Shown one piece after another: positions 23,172-36,600 of a DNA stretch of 64,000 nucleotides; positions within the stretch are counted from its first letter, which is position 1, and each line of letters starts with the position of its first letter. Below the pieces are notes generated by a model. That model searched no databases, had not been told where the DNA came from, and was given only the letters and a program-made list of their open reading frames with translations. The stretch spans positions 22,601,001 to 22,665,000 of the forward strand of contig JAMPIT010000379.1 in the NCBI GenBank assembly GCA_026261815.1, read 5' to 3'. The DNA is from Monarcha castaneiventris obscurior (Eukaryota > Chordata > Aves > Passeriformes > Monarchidae). The position numbers were made by a program, and so were the translations under genes.

Positions 23172-26100
23172 GCGAATTTTTTGCATAAACTTGCATGTCT
23201 GGTTGCCAAGACTATTTTACACTTGCCAGAGGAGTAGAAGGAACAGAATACTCTTTGTCTGCATATAAAAGGTGTAAAAGGAGAGAACTGGTTTTTTGGG
23301 TTTTTTAATCTTAGGAGAACAAGACAGCCAATCGAACTTTTGCTGTCATACCTAGAAAAATGTAAAAGGACATTCAATATGAATATTATTTGAAATGTAA
23401 AGGAACAATTCAAAACTCATTGTCTCTTGCTGTACAGGTTTTTTTTTTGCAATTATTTTAAGTGATGAATTTGTTAACTAGGAAGCTTTAAAAATCGATT
23501 TTAATTTTTTTTGCCAGAATTGCCTGGAAGTGAATTTGAAACTTTGGAGACTATTTAATGAAACCAAAACTCTGAGGATGCTAGAGTCTTGCATGCTAAA
23601 AACAGAAAATATGGCTGTATGAATGCAACTTGGTTAAATCTGACAATCTCTGTTTAAATTTGAGAATCAAATACTTTTAAGTGCTACAATCTACAGCCCA
23701 GAGGCTCTTTGCTGACATAAATAAATGATACTTGATAAAGATATAAATTGCTCACAGATGTTTTAGAAAAGGTAGTGCATGCAATTGTCATAATTAAGGG
23801 TGATGTGATTCAATATGAATTATTAAATCACAAATGCTTGTAATTGATAATATAAAGGCTGCATTGTTTGCAACTAAGAAAAGTTTGAAAATAGAACTTT
23901 GGTGACTGAAGAGGTTTCTTGTTTCTTGACCTACAGTTTGTAAGTTGCTGTCTACAACAGGCTATTATCATCTAATAGACACGCAGAATTTGGGAATGAA
24001 AGGGGACATGGTATGGACTTTGACATTTTCTAACTGCTTTACTGGAAGTTTGTTAGGAAACATTGCTGATAGTATTACTCAGTTACATTTTCCCACCCTC
24101 CACAAAAATTATTATATTTTTATGAGACTGTGTCTAGGAAGAAATGTATGAAAGATATTCACATTTCTGTGGCAACTTTTGAATCTTTTCTTCCTTTTCT
24201 TGTTTGTAGGAATTGTGTTACTTCACAGGGTGATAAGGGACAGATAAGAGGTTCCTCGTTGTGTTTTTTTTGTTACTGTTGAGCAGATCTGCAATGGTTT
24301 CAGGCAAGAGTTTTGTTGCTGAAATTATTGCTACTTTAAGTTAAAAAATAATGTTTATTTATTTTTATTTATAAGTGATTATTTGTCTGGGGATATGTAT
24401 GATTTATACTTAAACATCACTTATTGTATATTTCTCTGGTGTGATAAAACATATCAAACAAACTACAGAAATGCTTAGATATTAAATGAGTTCATAGAAT
24501 TGGTAAATAAATGCTGAAACTGTCATATTCTATGGAAATTGGGTGTGCTTATTAGCATTTGAAATGTGGTAGTAGAATACACAGGTAATTTTGGTAAACA
24601 GCTGTTCTTCTGAAGGAAAAGTAAAATAATTTTCTACAAATTGCATATTTTAAAATTATTTTAAAATCAAAATTTTAAAGAAGAAATAAAAAAAGATCAG
24701 GGTGTAAAGATAGATTTTGGGTTTTTTTTTTTTTGGTAACTGAGAAAACATTTCTTAAAGGAAATAGTTGACCTAGTAGTTCTTTGATTTTAAATTTTTT
24801 AGTAAATCTTGTTGCCCAATGTCTTTGCCTACTAAAATTTCTCCTTTAAACAATAGAGCTAGTGAGATTTCATAGATAATGATAAGACATCTGAATTTGC
24901 CTTTTTAACTGTCAGGAGTTCTTAAATTTTAGCGGTTAAATACAGACAAGGAGGAGTTTCGTTTTAACATCTCAGCCTGCTGACACCTCATTCTCTTACA
25001 CTTCACTCTCTAACATCTCTTCCACAACAAAGAGCCTGCAACAAGTACCAGAGCACAAGGCTCATTGCAGATTAATGGTTCTTGAACTTTATTCAAATAA
25101 CCCCACAAAATAAAACTTCTGTTTTTCATTTATTGTCTCTAATATTATCATAGATATTTTATGTAAGTGGAGAGTAGAAATAATAATTTTAAAGATGTAT
25201 GCTATTAGGGCTCTACTGTCCAGGCTTAAATACTTAAAACTTGGGTTACTTTGAAAAAGAGAGTCTTTTCTTTTTCTTTGCTGACATACGTTGACACAGA
25301 GATGCACAGAGCATCACTAGAGCAGGATTACACTTAATGATATCCAGGTTACTCAGGATCCTGACAATACAGAAAAGGTCATCTGCACGGGTTTCATTTC
25401 TGTCTTCCAATTTTCTCAGGGTTTGGGGTTTTTTTGAGATTTAGACATTAAAAAAATACAACATCATAGTTTATTTCACAGGCCTTGCTGACAGACAAGC
25501 TCTAAAATTCAGAGGATGTCTCACCACTGTTGAGTGAAAAAAACTGAAAGCAAACATGTCACCACTTTTTCCGATGTTATTCTTTCTGCCACTGTTACTC
25601 TTTTACTACTTGCAAATACTTTGTGAAGGTGGTAGAAATCTGGATTTAAAAAAGAGACAAACACAAGCATGGAAATTTTAAGAAGTTAGTTCCAAAAGCA
25701 GATTTGAAAGTCCTTCTCAAAAGGAATCTCAGGATTACAATCAACTTCACTGTAAAACTGGACTAAAAATACTTGTTTTACTTGCAAGATCAAGATACAA
25801 ACATAAATGTTACAGAAGTACTTGCTTCAAATTCTATTTCCCAAAAGAAACCTTCTCACTGCATCCTGGTCTTCCCAGTGGCTGATGTGATGGAGAGAGG
25901 AGAGCCCACCCAGAACCCCAGCAAGGACATCTGCTCTGTGCTCACTAATTCAGCACGTGATGGGACAAAGGGGTTCACAGCAGCAGATAACACTGTGTAC
26001 GGCAGGAGGAAGGAAAATCTGGCCTGGGAATGCTTTAGAAGTGCAGATAGGCACTGACCATCACAGCCAACTATGTGGAACTGCAGCCACAGAGCAGTGA

Positions 26101-28103
26101 CCTGGCGCACAGTAGTTTCATTCTTTCGGTTTTTTTCTGGTCAGAATCTTAGACTAGAAACTTGGCAATTTTTCTTTCCCGTACATAATGACAAGTGAAA
26201 AAGAAATGCACTGTGGTGCTGGGCTGTTTCTAACCATTGAGAGAGGCAGCTCTGACTCACTCTGCTCTCACATCTGATGTGCAAACCCCACTGGCCAAGC
26301 ACAGCCATAACTTGCACTCGTGACTTTTACTGTGGGTTATGTCTTGGTATTGAAATGCAAGCAGAACACAATATGGGCTATTAAAAAACTTCACTATAAG
26401 TTAGACACACTCTGTTGTCACGTAGATCAGATTATGGCTCCTTCTGGGAGTGTGTAGAGTGATTCTTTTTGTCTCTTAGAATTTTTCTCACTACTCACTC
26501 CATATTCAGGGACTGGTTATGTTTACAGTTTCAAGCAGTATCTCCTAGGATAAAATATAACTTTATACATGTTTAAATGTGTCTGGTCCTGTTCAGCATG
26601 ACTGGGCAAATATAGATTTCATTTTCATAGCATCTTTTAGTGCTTTGTAAACTTAGGATCAAATCAAAATCTTAATTAAGTAAATAGTGAATAACTCTCT
26701 TTTTTATTTATTTAATAGATATATATGTAAACCTCTATTTAAACTGTTTAGTAAAGAAGTGTGATTTTAGAATGCTTCATTACTATAATCACAGAAATAT
26801 ATATATATTCATTTATACATAGTTTATCCTTATAAGACATTTTTGTGCTATATTTGTGCTGTATACAGATGTCATATACATGTTTATGTCACATATAGAT
26901 GCATATGTGTGTGTATGTACAGCAATATAAATTTTCACATATATTTAAATTTATACATATATTTAGATATAAAGGTTATTTTCCCCCATTTTGAAAAGGA
27001 GTCTTTAAGACTCAAATGCTCTTATAGACTGGAATTCCAACCACATATTCATCAGCAGAATTAAGATTTGTTAGATTTTAAAAGATAATATTTTTCAGCC
27101 TTGAGAATTAAAATGGTGTGTTTATAATTTGGTTTGAAGTAGTGGAAATCTGTTAAAACGTCTGGTAAGTATATAATTAAACTTTGCTCTCTAAGATTAT
27201 TCCATCCATGAAGTACTTGAAAGGACTGTTTTAGGTGACCTCAGGTCAGACAGCAACTATGGTTGCAGTGTTTTAGCCTTGAATATAAAATTTCACTTAA
27301 GAAATTTTAGGCTGTTAGGTTTTGTTGCTGGGGAGCAAAAACTTGAAACTTAACTGGGTTTGAATTTGTTTCAGACAGCATTTTGTGCTTGTATGGTATA
27401 AATTAAATTGTATTTTATTTACAAATAAATATTTATGTTCAAAGTATTGTCTTGTTACAAGACATTTATTTGGTTCAGGCCAAATAAACTTCTACAAGTG
27501 GCTCAGGTGACTTGAGCTATATATTCACAAAGTTGGACACTATTTTATTGGCACAGGTTTTTGTTATGTGAGTTGTAGAACAATGATGGATGATGATATC
27601 TTCATAATCTTCTTCTGCAGTCCAGCTTTTTCGCTGAATTATTTCTCCATCCCTATGAAAAACTTCATTTTCCTGGCTTTCTGTAACCTGTCATCTAGAC
27701 ACTGTGCCTAGTTTCTCATGTCCAGGTTGTGTTCAAGTCTGGCAGATGTTTTCTGCATAATTCATCTAACAGGTGATACCATCGATTTCTTCACTGAAAA
27801 TTTTCCCCTAAAAAGTCTGTTTATTTTGTATTTAAATGACTGAAAGATCTTTTCTATTCATTCCCCTTGATACCTAGAGATTTTTTAGCTTTTTGTATAT
27901 TTTTCATATATTTGTAGACTTGTAGATTTTTAATATATATTTGTGTAGCTTCTAGTATTTTTCCTGCCCTCTCTCACAGTTTAACAAACCCTTAATAATG
28001 CATTCTTGAAATTCTGTTTAGCCTTATTCTTGAGAATTCCTGACAAGGATATCTTATTTTCAATGAGAACTTAGGAGACATAACAAGAAAATAGGGCAAA
28101 AAG

Positions 28104-28136
28104 CCCCTGGACCAGCTCCAAGGGCTGGCCCAGGGG
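28104..28136. repeat. GC-rich hairpin, 13 bp stem and 7 nt loop
   Basis: CCCCTGGACCAGC (28104-28116) pairs with GCTGGCCCAGGGG (28124-28136) with one A/C mismatch, around the loop TCCAAGG. It is notably GC-rich compared with its surroundings. It is too short for a typical microRNA precursor and lacks a following T-run for a bacterial-type terminator, which would not apply here anyway. It may be the remnant of an unidentified element. Confidence 0.7.
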
Positions 28137-30539
28137 TGGGTTACTGGGATAACTTATTTCCTATTGAAAGTACTGGCTAGATATACTAATTAATTAACCT
28201 CATAAAAATCATAGAAACCTTGTATCAGGCATGCAATGCCATATTTTGTGCACCTGAAACCTTTAATTAAGGAATTGCTTTTATATTTTACCGTTTTAAC
28301 CCTGTTGCAAGGTTTTTTCCTTTTGTTATCAGGCAACACCCTTGCAACATACTTTTTACTGATTTTCCTAGAATAAGGTTGTGTAGAGATTTTTGCTCAT
28401 CTATTAGTCTAAGCACATGACCCCCCTTCTCAGCCTCCTAAAGTTCCCACTTCCTTACTACATCAGAAATTACTTGACTTTGTTTTCAAGATTTATACAA
28501 TCTTTCTTCACCTTGAGCATTTCTACTTCTTCCAGCTTGAGATCCTGAGAGGTTCACTCCTGGGTCTGTGCTACCCACAGTAATATCTTCTGCCACTCTT
28601 TTCTTTGATTTTCAAACCAACTCTTTCTGCTTTCTCCCACAGTGCCCTTCATGCTTTAAAAGAGCTCACACTGGTACCACGTAACCTTCCTCTCATCCCT
28701 GAATTGAATTTGCCATGGCTGAGAGGTTTGCAGAAACTATTGATGACAAAGATGCTTCAGAGCACCCTGCCCTACCACTTACCATGTTGAATGCTATTGT
28801 TTAACGCATCTTTGTCTTCCCTTGACAGTATCCTTGACTTTCTTCTCATAAACCATAAGCAGACACTGTCTATTTGTTTTGTGTGCAGCACCCAGCAGAG
28901 ATTCCTAATCTTTAACTGAAATTCTTGGGGTCTGTAATAGCAGAAAAAGTAAATGATATAAAAATAGTTTCTTGAGAGTGACAGGAAAATTAACTCCTGA
29001 CATATGTATAGCTACCAACAGTTTGCTGAGACACATTATGAATCTCACAGCTACTGAGTTTTTTTGCGCATTCTGAGATGCTTTATTCCTTTCAGTTTGG
29101 TCCTAAAGATAATTGGGCAGATGCTGCAGTTTGAGCTACAAATAAAAAGTGTCTTTTATGTGCCTGATTTTTCCAGTTCATTGTAAGAGCCTTACAATGG
29201 TCTATTTGTCAAATTTACATTTCACAAACTAATTTGTTAAAAAAGGAGCTTCCCTAATTTATTTCCTGTAGCAGTTTTTCAGTTTATTCTTCTAAACATT
29301 CAGGACCACCACATGCAATCCTGCAACTATAAAAGCTAATGGTTAGAACTGACAAATTATAAAGTCTCAAATTATAAAATATTATTATCTTTATGTAATT
29401 TTTGTATTTTATCAGCCTAAAATCTATACAATTTTCCTTTTAAACTGTGCTACTGAGTAAACAAACTAAAGTGTTTCTTATACCATTGCATTTTTTCCTT
29501 ACTTGTCTGCTTTTGTTTTGCTTATTAGAAGGGCCTCTTAATGTTGTGAGGTCTCGTCTTTTGCAGGAATAGTCATAGCATATGCTACAAAAAAGTTAAA
29601 TCTAGTATCTGAACCCGGGCTTTCCTTCCCAGCTCTCTTCCAGAACTCTAACACTTCTGAAATTACAATTCTTCTTTTTTATTAGTCATGTTTTAATATG
29701 TACCTTAACATGTGCTCCTTTCCTCCTCATTCTTCATATCTGAAAGAGACCCTCGTGGGGTCTCCCTTACTCCTGGGTCATTACCAAAAGTGTGTTTTAC
29801 CCAGAGATAGGTTGTACTTGCACTTTCAGGAAGCCAGACTGCATGAACTGCGCCTGAATGAGAGCTACTACACCTCCAGGTTGCTTAAGTTATCCTTCAC
29901 TGCACTAGCATGTAGCTATTATTTTCAAAATCTGTTTTGAGGTCCAAGAGGTTACAGGGATTTTATAACCTTAACTGTACTGTGGATGTCTGAAATAGCA
30001 AAACAAAACCGGAGTGAGATAATGGCAGGGGCAAGGCTTGTAGAGAGAAACAAAATAACTTTTACTGTGGCTGTAGCTGGGAATACAAACAAGTTTTCAA
30101 GCATCATCTGAAGAAGAAGTAGCAAATTGCAAACCAGCAATGAAAGGATGAGTTCCAAAGTACTTTGGATTTAACAGTGGGGGTAGCACAGATTTTATAT
30201 TCTAAATGAATCTTCATCCTTTGTTTCTGTTATTAGGCCATCTCAGAGACCTGCTTGAAACCTTATGTGGAAATAAGACTGTTAGGCAAGAAGCAATGAG
30301 TTTTTCTGAAATTTCTTCACTCATCTACAATAGTGTTTAGTGACTGCTGTGCTGAACAGGATTCATCTTCTTCTCATTACCCCTTCTCAGATCTGGTTTG
30401 TGTTCTCTCATTCCATCACAGCTAGGGACAGATAAGGGAAGTTAAGACAACATGAAAGAAATGGTAAAGGCAGTTGCCTGTTCCAACAATTTCTCAGTCT
30501 ACAATGGTATGAGTAGTATAGATGACAGAGTTTTTCACA

Positions 30540-30690
30540 GGGAGGGAGAGAAATGAGAAGAGGAAGGATAAGACTTGAAACAGTAGGAGTTGCTCTTCAA
30601 GGAACACAACAGAATGAGAAAAAGAAGCTGGAAGGAAAAAAAAATTCATTGGAGAGAAGAAGAGGGGAGGAAAAAAATAGTAAAAGACAT
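30540..30690. repeat. Purine-rich low-complexity tract
   Basis: Long runs of A and G dominate the plus strand (for example GAGAGAAGAAGAGGGGAGG), with weaker continuation to about 30785. Open frames on the minus strand rich in F, S and L are by-products of this bias. Confidence 0.75.
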
Positions 30691-33600
30691 TAAGATGACT
30701 CAACCTGAAGAGAAGAGAATTTAACTGAAGGCAAAATTTTAAAAGGAAATAAGCTGAATAAAAGAGTAAAAGAAAAGAAGGGTGTCTCGCGGCATTTTTT
30801 CCCCCTAACTTTAAAAAAAAAGAAAAGTCTTTTTTCTGTTGGATATTTTTGCCATATGTTTCTTTCTAAAGGCAGCAAAAAATAACATCCATGGTCTGGA
30901 CAGGTTTTCAGCAGTCATTGCTATTTTACATCAAATACCTACATTGTAAACCTGATAAGAATATCTATTAATGTTGGAAGTACATATTTGGGGATTTCGG
31001 TGTACTTTGTTTGTTTTAAAGTACACAGTGATATATTAGTAATTGCTTGAGTCTCAAGATACTGACAAGTTTCAACTAGAACCCTTTTCCAATCAAAACA
31101 TTTCTGTCTTTACTCAGCCAGTTAGAAGGTAGTTGGTGACTATGGGGTGCCATAAGATGCAGTATCAGCAAGGATTGCTCTGACAGAAACATGTATGTAT
31201 TTGCATGCAAGCAAGGAATCTGATATAGCCAAATAAGTGGAATAGATGTACCTTGAATAGGTAGCCTGCAAGTGCTCTGGATGCATGTGTCCCAGGTGCT
31301 GAACACAGAGTATGCATGCTTTAGAACTAATCTGTCTATTAGCTGTGTTCTTTTCTTGGGGGTGTGTGGAAATCAAGAGCTCTTCATCGAGTGTAGCCTA
31401 GGATGCTTTATATTTGGAAGGTCAAACGAAATGATGGTGCCTTTTTATTTGTCTTCTTCCTGTACAGAATTCCCAGAGTGAACATTCTTAAGGAAACCTG
31501 AGGAAATTTGCCTACACAGAAACCTGTCCAGGGATCCATATTTAGTCCTACATGTGGGAATCTGGACTTACAGAGAAAATTGTAATTGACTGATAGAACT
31601 CAGTTTATAGCATTTGTCCATGTGATAACATTTACATTCATTTGAGAGAGACCCTTTGATCCTGCATTTAACATGGAAACTCTTGATACTAGAAGTAAGA
31701 ACTGTGGCTTAGAAATATTCTGACATAACACGTCTCTCTTGCTTCCTGCTTTGTTTCTCTCTTGCTTCCTGTAAAACTTTCCCTGTATCCAGCTTAAGTC
31801 AAGAAAGTGGAAAATGTATCAAAATAACAGGATTGTTGTGCTGAAGTGGAGCTGTAATTCTGCAGCACATATCTGAGGATTGTCCAAGGGTTTTTTTAGT
31901 GTTTGTTTCAAATACATTTTGGGGTTTGTTTAAAGGCATTTAAACAGAAAGATAGCTTTCCATGCCACTGTGATGTACTTCAGATGTGCAACAATATGCT
32001 ATCAGCTCATAAGAGCAGCCACATAAGATTTTGTGTCTCAAAAAAGAGCAGCATTTAACATTTTACTTCAACCTAGTAGTAATTCTTTGAGTCTTCTACT
32101 CTCAAATTCCTTAGGTAAGTTTTTCACTGTGTAAAAATTACAGATTCAGAAGATGTAGCTTAACTTTCACCTTTCTGTTTGACTAAACATACCCAATTAT
32201 TGCAAGAAATCATGTTGAAGACATAAACATCTTGACACAGGAGAATTTTGTTGCAAAATAATCTTCTTTATAAAGCACCTGTAAGTACAGCATTTGCAGA
32301 TCAAGGGCTCTCTTTGTTTTGTGCTCTTAAATATTTTGTTATAAATGTGGATGTATTTCACTTGCAGGGCATTTTCCTTCCTGTTCCCATTTGATATGAA
32401 TTAAGCTGACATTTATTTCCATATAACCTTGTGCACCCTCTTTTTTGAATTGTAGCAAGTGAAAGCTGGGGTGTGGAAAAACACCCATCAGAAAACATTG
32501 CTTTTTTTCTTCATGTCTCCTAACTGCTTTCTACCAACAAAGTCTGTGAATTCCTGTGCTGTAAAGGAAAGCAGTGTGCTGCCAACAGCTTCATCCCCCA
32601 ACAATGTCAATCAATAAGACTTCAGGCTAAAAAAAATCTGAGCACCACAGATTTTGGGTTTTACTTTAATTTCTACTCCCACTCATTAGTTTCCAAGTAA
32701 CCCATCTTTTTACCTGTTCAATATTTGTTTCTCTGATGCCCTAACAAGACCCTCAGGAAAAATACTTGAAGCTGAAATCACAGAGTCTCAGTTGTTCTTG
32801 CTGTTATTTCTAAGTTGTCTGACAGAATAGATTGTTGTGGGGAAAATGCTGATTTAACAAAATTTAAATCAATAATATTAGCTGAATGAAAATCTACTTC
32901 CTTAGGAAACAACTTACCTCTCTGAACTCCCATTTCCTCATAGCCTGACCACCAGGCACAGGTTTGATAGTCATTTCCAAGTTACAGTGCCACCAGTTTT
33001 CCTTGTTTTTAGATCCCAATAGGGAACTAGAGATCCCAAAGCTTCTGAGCATCAGATTTACCACCCAACTAATTTTATCAGTTGCCTGCCTGGAAGCTTC
33101 CCTTGTTAATTAGAGAAGATGATGACCAATCTTTATTGATGGCTCAAGAACTTACTGATAAGCCAAGGCAACCAATTAGCCTAAATGCCCATAATCTCAT
33201 TTTCCAAAATTTCCTGACTTTTATGACCTCTTTTCCCATGGAACGTACTGCTTCTCATCCAAAGGACATGAGTTTTGTGTGAGAAGAGGAAAAGTTGCAT
33301 TGTTTTACAATTTCAGGATTAAGAAAATAATTTATAAAATGAGAGTTCTGTGCAGGCTCAAGTCAGACTGCATTTTTGCAAGGTGTTCTGTCTGATGCTA
33401 TGTCCCTTCCTTGTTATACAGACTTGAATCCCAGCTGTTTAATAGCCCATGGAAATAAAAAATGCCTCTTTGCAACCATATGATGAAAATTATTTCTCTC
33501 TGCCTGGCTTTTGCTGACATTCTATTGGGTTTGCACATCAGGTCTTCAATGAATTTTCAGAACACAGATATTAAAGCTGTCATAATCATTTAATAAAATC

Positions 33601-36600
33601 TCTATGTTTCAAACACATGGTCTGAAGTCCTGGAAATATAAGGAACATGCTTTTGACATCTTTTGTCTGGAAAAGAGAAGAGCCTTGCTGGAGATCCAGG
33701 TGGAGACAAGCCTAAAGGGCAGGAGTTTCTGACAATACTTCTTGTCAACTCAAGGCAATCAGTGGAAGTGCCAGTCTTTGTGTGCACTTTGGTTAATGTG
33801 GTAATGTGCAGATTTTGTTAAAATTTAGTCTACGTTGGGGGTGTGAACTCTGCAGTATCTAACTGTGAATTCTCTTGGACAGCTGAGTGAGGCTGCATGG
33901 ACAAGCAAAAGGAAAGGCACCACACAAAAGGTCTCCTCATGGTTAATTCAGGAACAAAGACCTCTTTGGGATTTTGCATGCCAATAATTTGTCCACAAAC
34001 ACCACATATGTATTTTGGACAGGGATAAGCAGCAATGAACTGTCATAAATAAAGTTATAAGACTGTGAGCTGAAACATGTCAAGCTGCAGCAGTGAAGGG
34101 TGACAGTTTCCCCAAGGCAATGATCTAATCTAGATCCATGTTGATCAGATGTACTCTGAATTCTGACTTTAATTCCATAATTTTTATGCAATGATCAGAC
34201 CTTCTTGTGCTTATTTTGGTGTCCCCTCAGGCTGAGATGCAACATCTTCTAGTCTAGACAATGGACTGCAAAGAACACTCAGAAACAACTGCTGAGATGT
34301 AATGCCAGTAGCACGCACATCTCTGCCAAATCCATCGGTTGACTAGGTTAGCATGCAACCTCTAGTCTGGAGGAAAAGAAGCATGATTACACAAACCACT
34401 TGTGATTCAAATACTTACACCATATCTGGCTTTCCAACACTGCTTCCCACTTACTTCAATGCAAATGAAACTAAATAATTTCCCCCACCCTTCTCCTCCC
34501 TCCACAGACTGAAGTTGACTGAGCAAAGATGCACTGTAGACCCCTCCTGAGCGTCCGTGGTTTGAGAAGTATCTCATGTCCCTTTTTGCTGTTTGTTGTG
34601 AGATGTGCCTAGCCAAATGTAGCCTGACATATGTCAGAGGATACTGAAATCTTAGAAACACAGGAGATCAGGTAAATAACAGTGTTGAGCAGACATCAAT
34701 CTGTTTCAGAGACAGAAACCCAGAAAATAAGCCTGGTTAAAGGAAATGATAGATCACAGCTTGGCAGCTGAACCTGGACATTTTCTAAGCCAAAACTTAG
34801 TTTGAGGAACACAACTTCATGGAATGATTTTTGTTCTTTGAAGCCTCAAGTTTGAAGCCTAGTTAGGTTTTGTCTGCAAAATGAGACCATGATGTCTAGA
34901 AATAGTCCTGTGACTTTAAAGATCAATTTTGCAGCACTGATTTTCTATAAGCTGTTTAGCCCATATTTCTACTTGCAAGGGCCAGTTAGAATCTCAAGTC
35001 TATTTTTCCCTGTTAAAATTAATATTTATTGATACAACCCTATATTGCTAAATTTGTTGCTGAAACATCAAAGTATTTCTAATGAGATTTTAAATAACTG
35101 CATTTCATGACACAAAATTTAATGTATATATCAAATTGCCTAAGCATGAAAACAATGTGCTAAGCAGAACCAAGCAATTTCTTCCCCTTCAGTTCCTAAA
35201 AGAAGATTGTAAAGCAGTGTTACAATGTAATGCAGATGGCCAAAAGTACTTCCAAGACTTTTACAGCAAGGTGCCTTTACTGTGAAGGAAGAAGTCAACT
35301 CCTTTGTACCTTAGATAAATTAAGGTATGTACAATTTTCTATGTTAAATCAACCTCAGTCTTTGCAAATACTTGTAGGAAGATATTAATGCTGCAGAGTA
35401 TTAAGGGATATACTTATTACTACACAGATTTGAAAGGAAAAAACCCTAATCCAGAAAATTAGTCTGTGATTTCAGGGATTGTCATTACAAACAACAAAGG
35501 TATTGGCTTACTTAATGACAAGAGATAATTTAATTGCAGAATTGTACTGACCTAGGTAAATCCTGAATTTCCCACAGAAAATACTCTTCCATTAACTATA
35601 AAACCAGTTTAACCACAGTGGAATGCTGCTGTATTTGAATTTATAACACTCTCACCTTGGTCAAAGTTTTCCATGAAAATAATTTTCTTAAATGTTTTTG
35701 CTCTCTCTAATGTAATTTAGGTTTTGATTTTCATCCTGAAGCTGTATGACTTCAGTGGAAGAATAATCAATTTTCTATTTTACCCTCTTAGAATATAGCA
35801 AAAAAGATTGGGCAATTTCAAAGTGAACTGCTTTTACTAAACTTCTAAACTTTTTGTTTAATAATTTCTCACCTTCAATCAGACACTGCAGCCTGAGTCA
35901 TTGAATTTTTAATTATATTCCAGTAATTTGAATTACTCCTCTCTGCTTTTCAAGTCCCCTCTCTTCAGAATGAAGAGACAAAAACTGCATTTATAGTCCC
36001 TTAAATTTTGTCTTTCACTTTACTAGTACCTATTATTCCTTTTATTTCTATTAGTTTATTAAAATTATGTAATGTATTTTTCAATTCCATTTTCCACTAC
36101 TGCATAGTATTTATTTGCAATTTTTAATTGCAATTTTATTGTCTTTAAAAATGGTAATGACTATGAGACCAACAACATCTTTCCCTGAAAAAGCAATTCA
36201 TTGTTCAGTAGTTTGAGATTGCTATTTTTCTTCTTGAATTCTCTGTAGACTTTTTATTAGGCTGATTTCTTAAAGTTAGTTCAAGGAAAGGATCATTCTT
36301 TTAAAAAAGTGTGTGTATGACTTGAGTTTTGAGAGAAATGGCAAGAAAAGATATAATGGGATTACACTAGGGATATGCAGAAGTAAGAGGAGGAAAATAA
36401 TAGTGAGGTTAAGAGCTGGGAAGCAGCCAGAGAATGTAAGGTGCCTCTTGTTTCCTTCCAAAATTTAGCTAGATCTTAACTGAAATCTGGAAATCACCAG
36501 TGATATGTAAGGAGAAGGAAAGGAGGAACAGAGTTGATGGGAGTGGACAAGTGTCTCCCTGTGTGTTGGTCTGTAAGAGGAGTTCAACCCAGTCCAAAAA

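Noticed and set aside
26620..26660. Possible third MIR-like fragment (reverse), around TAGTGCTTTGTAAACT
   Set aside because: Only one short block resembles the family; the neighbouring blocks are missing.
26796..26960. AT-rich simple sequence with ATAT and ACATAT words
   Set aside because: Too irregular to call a single microsatellite; treated as low complexity.
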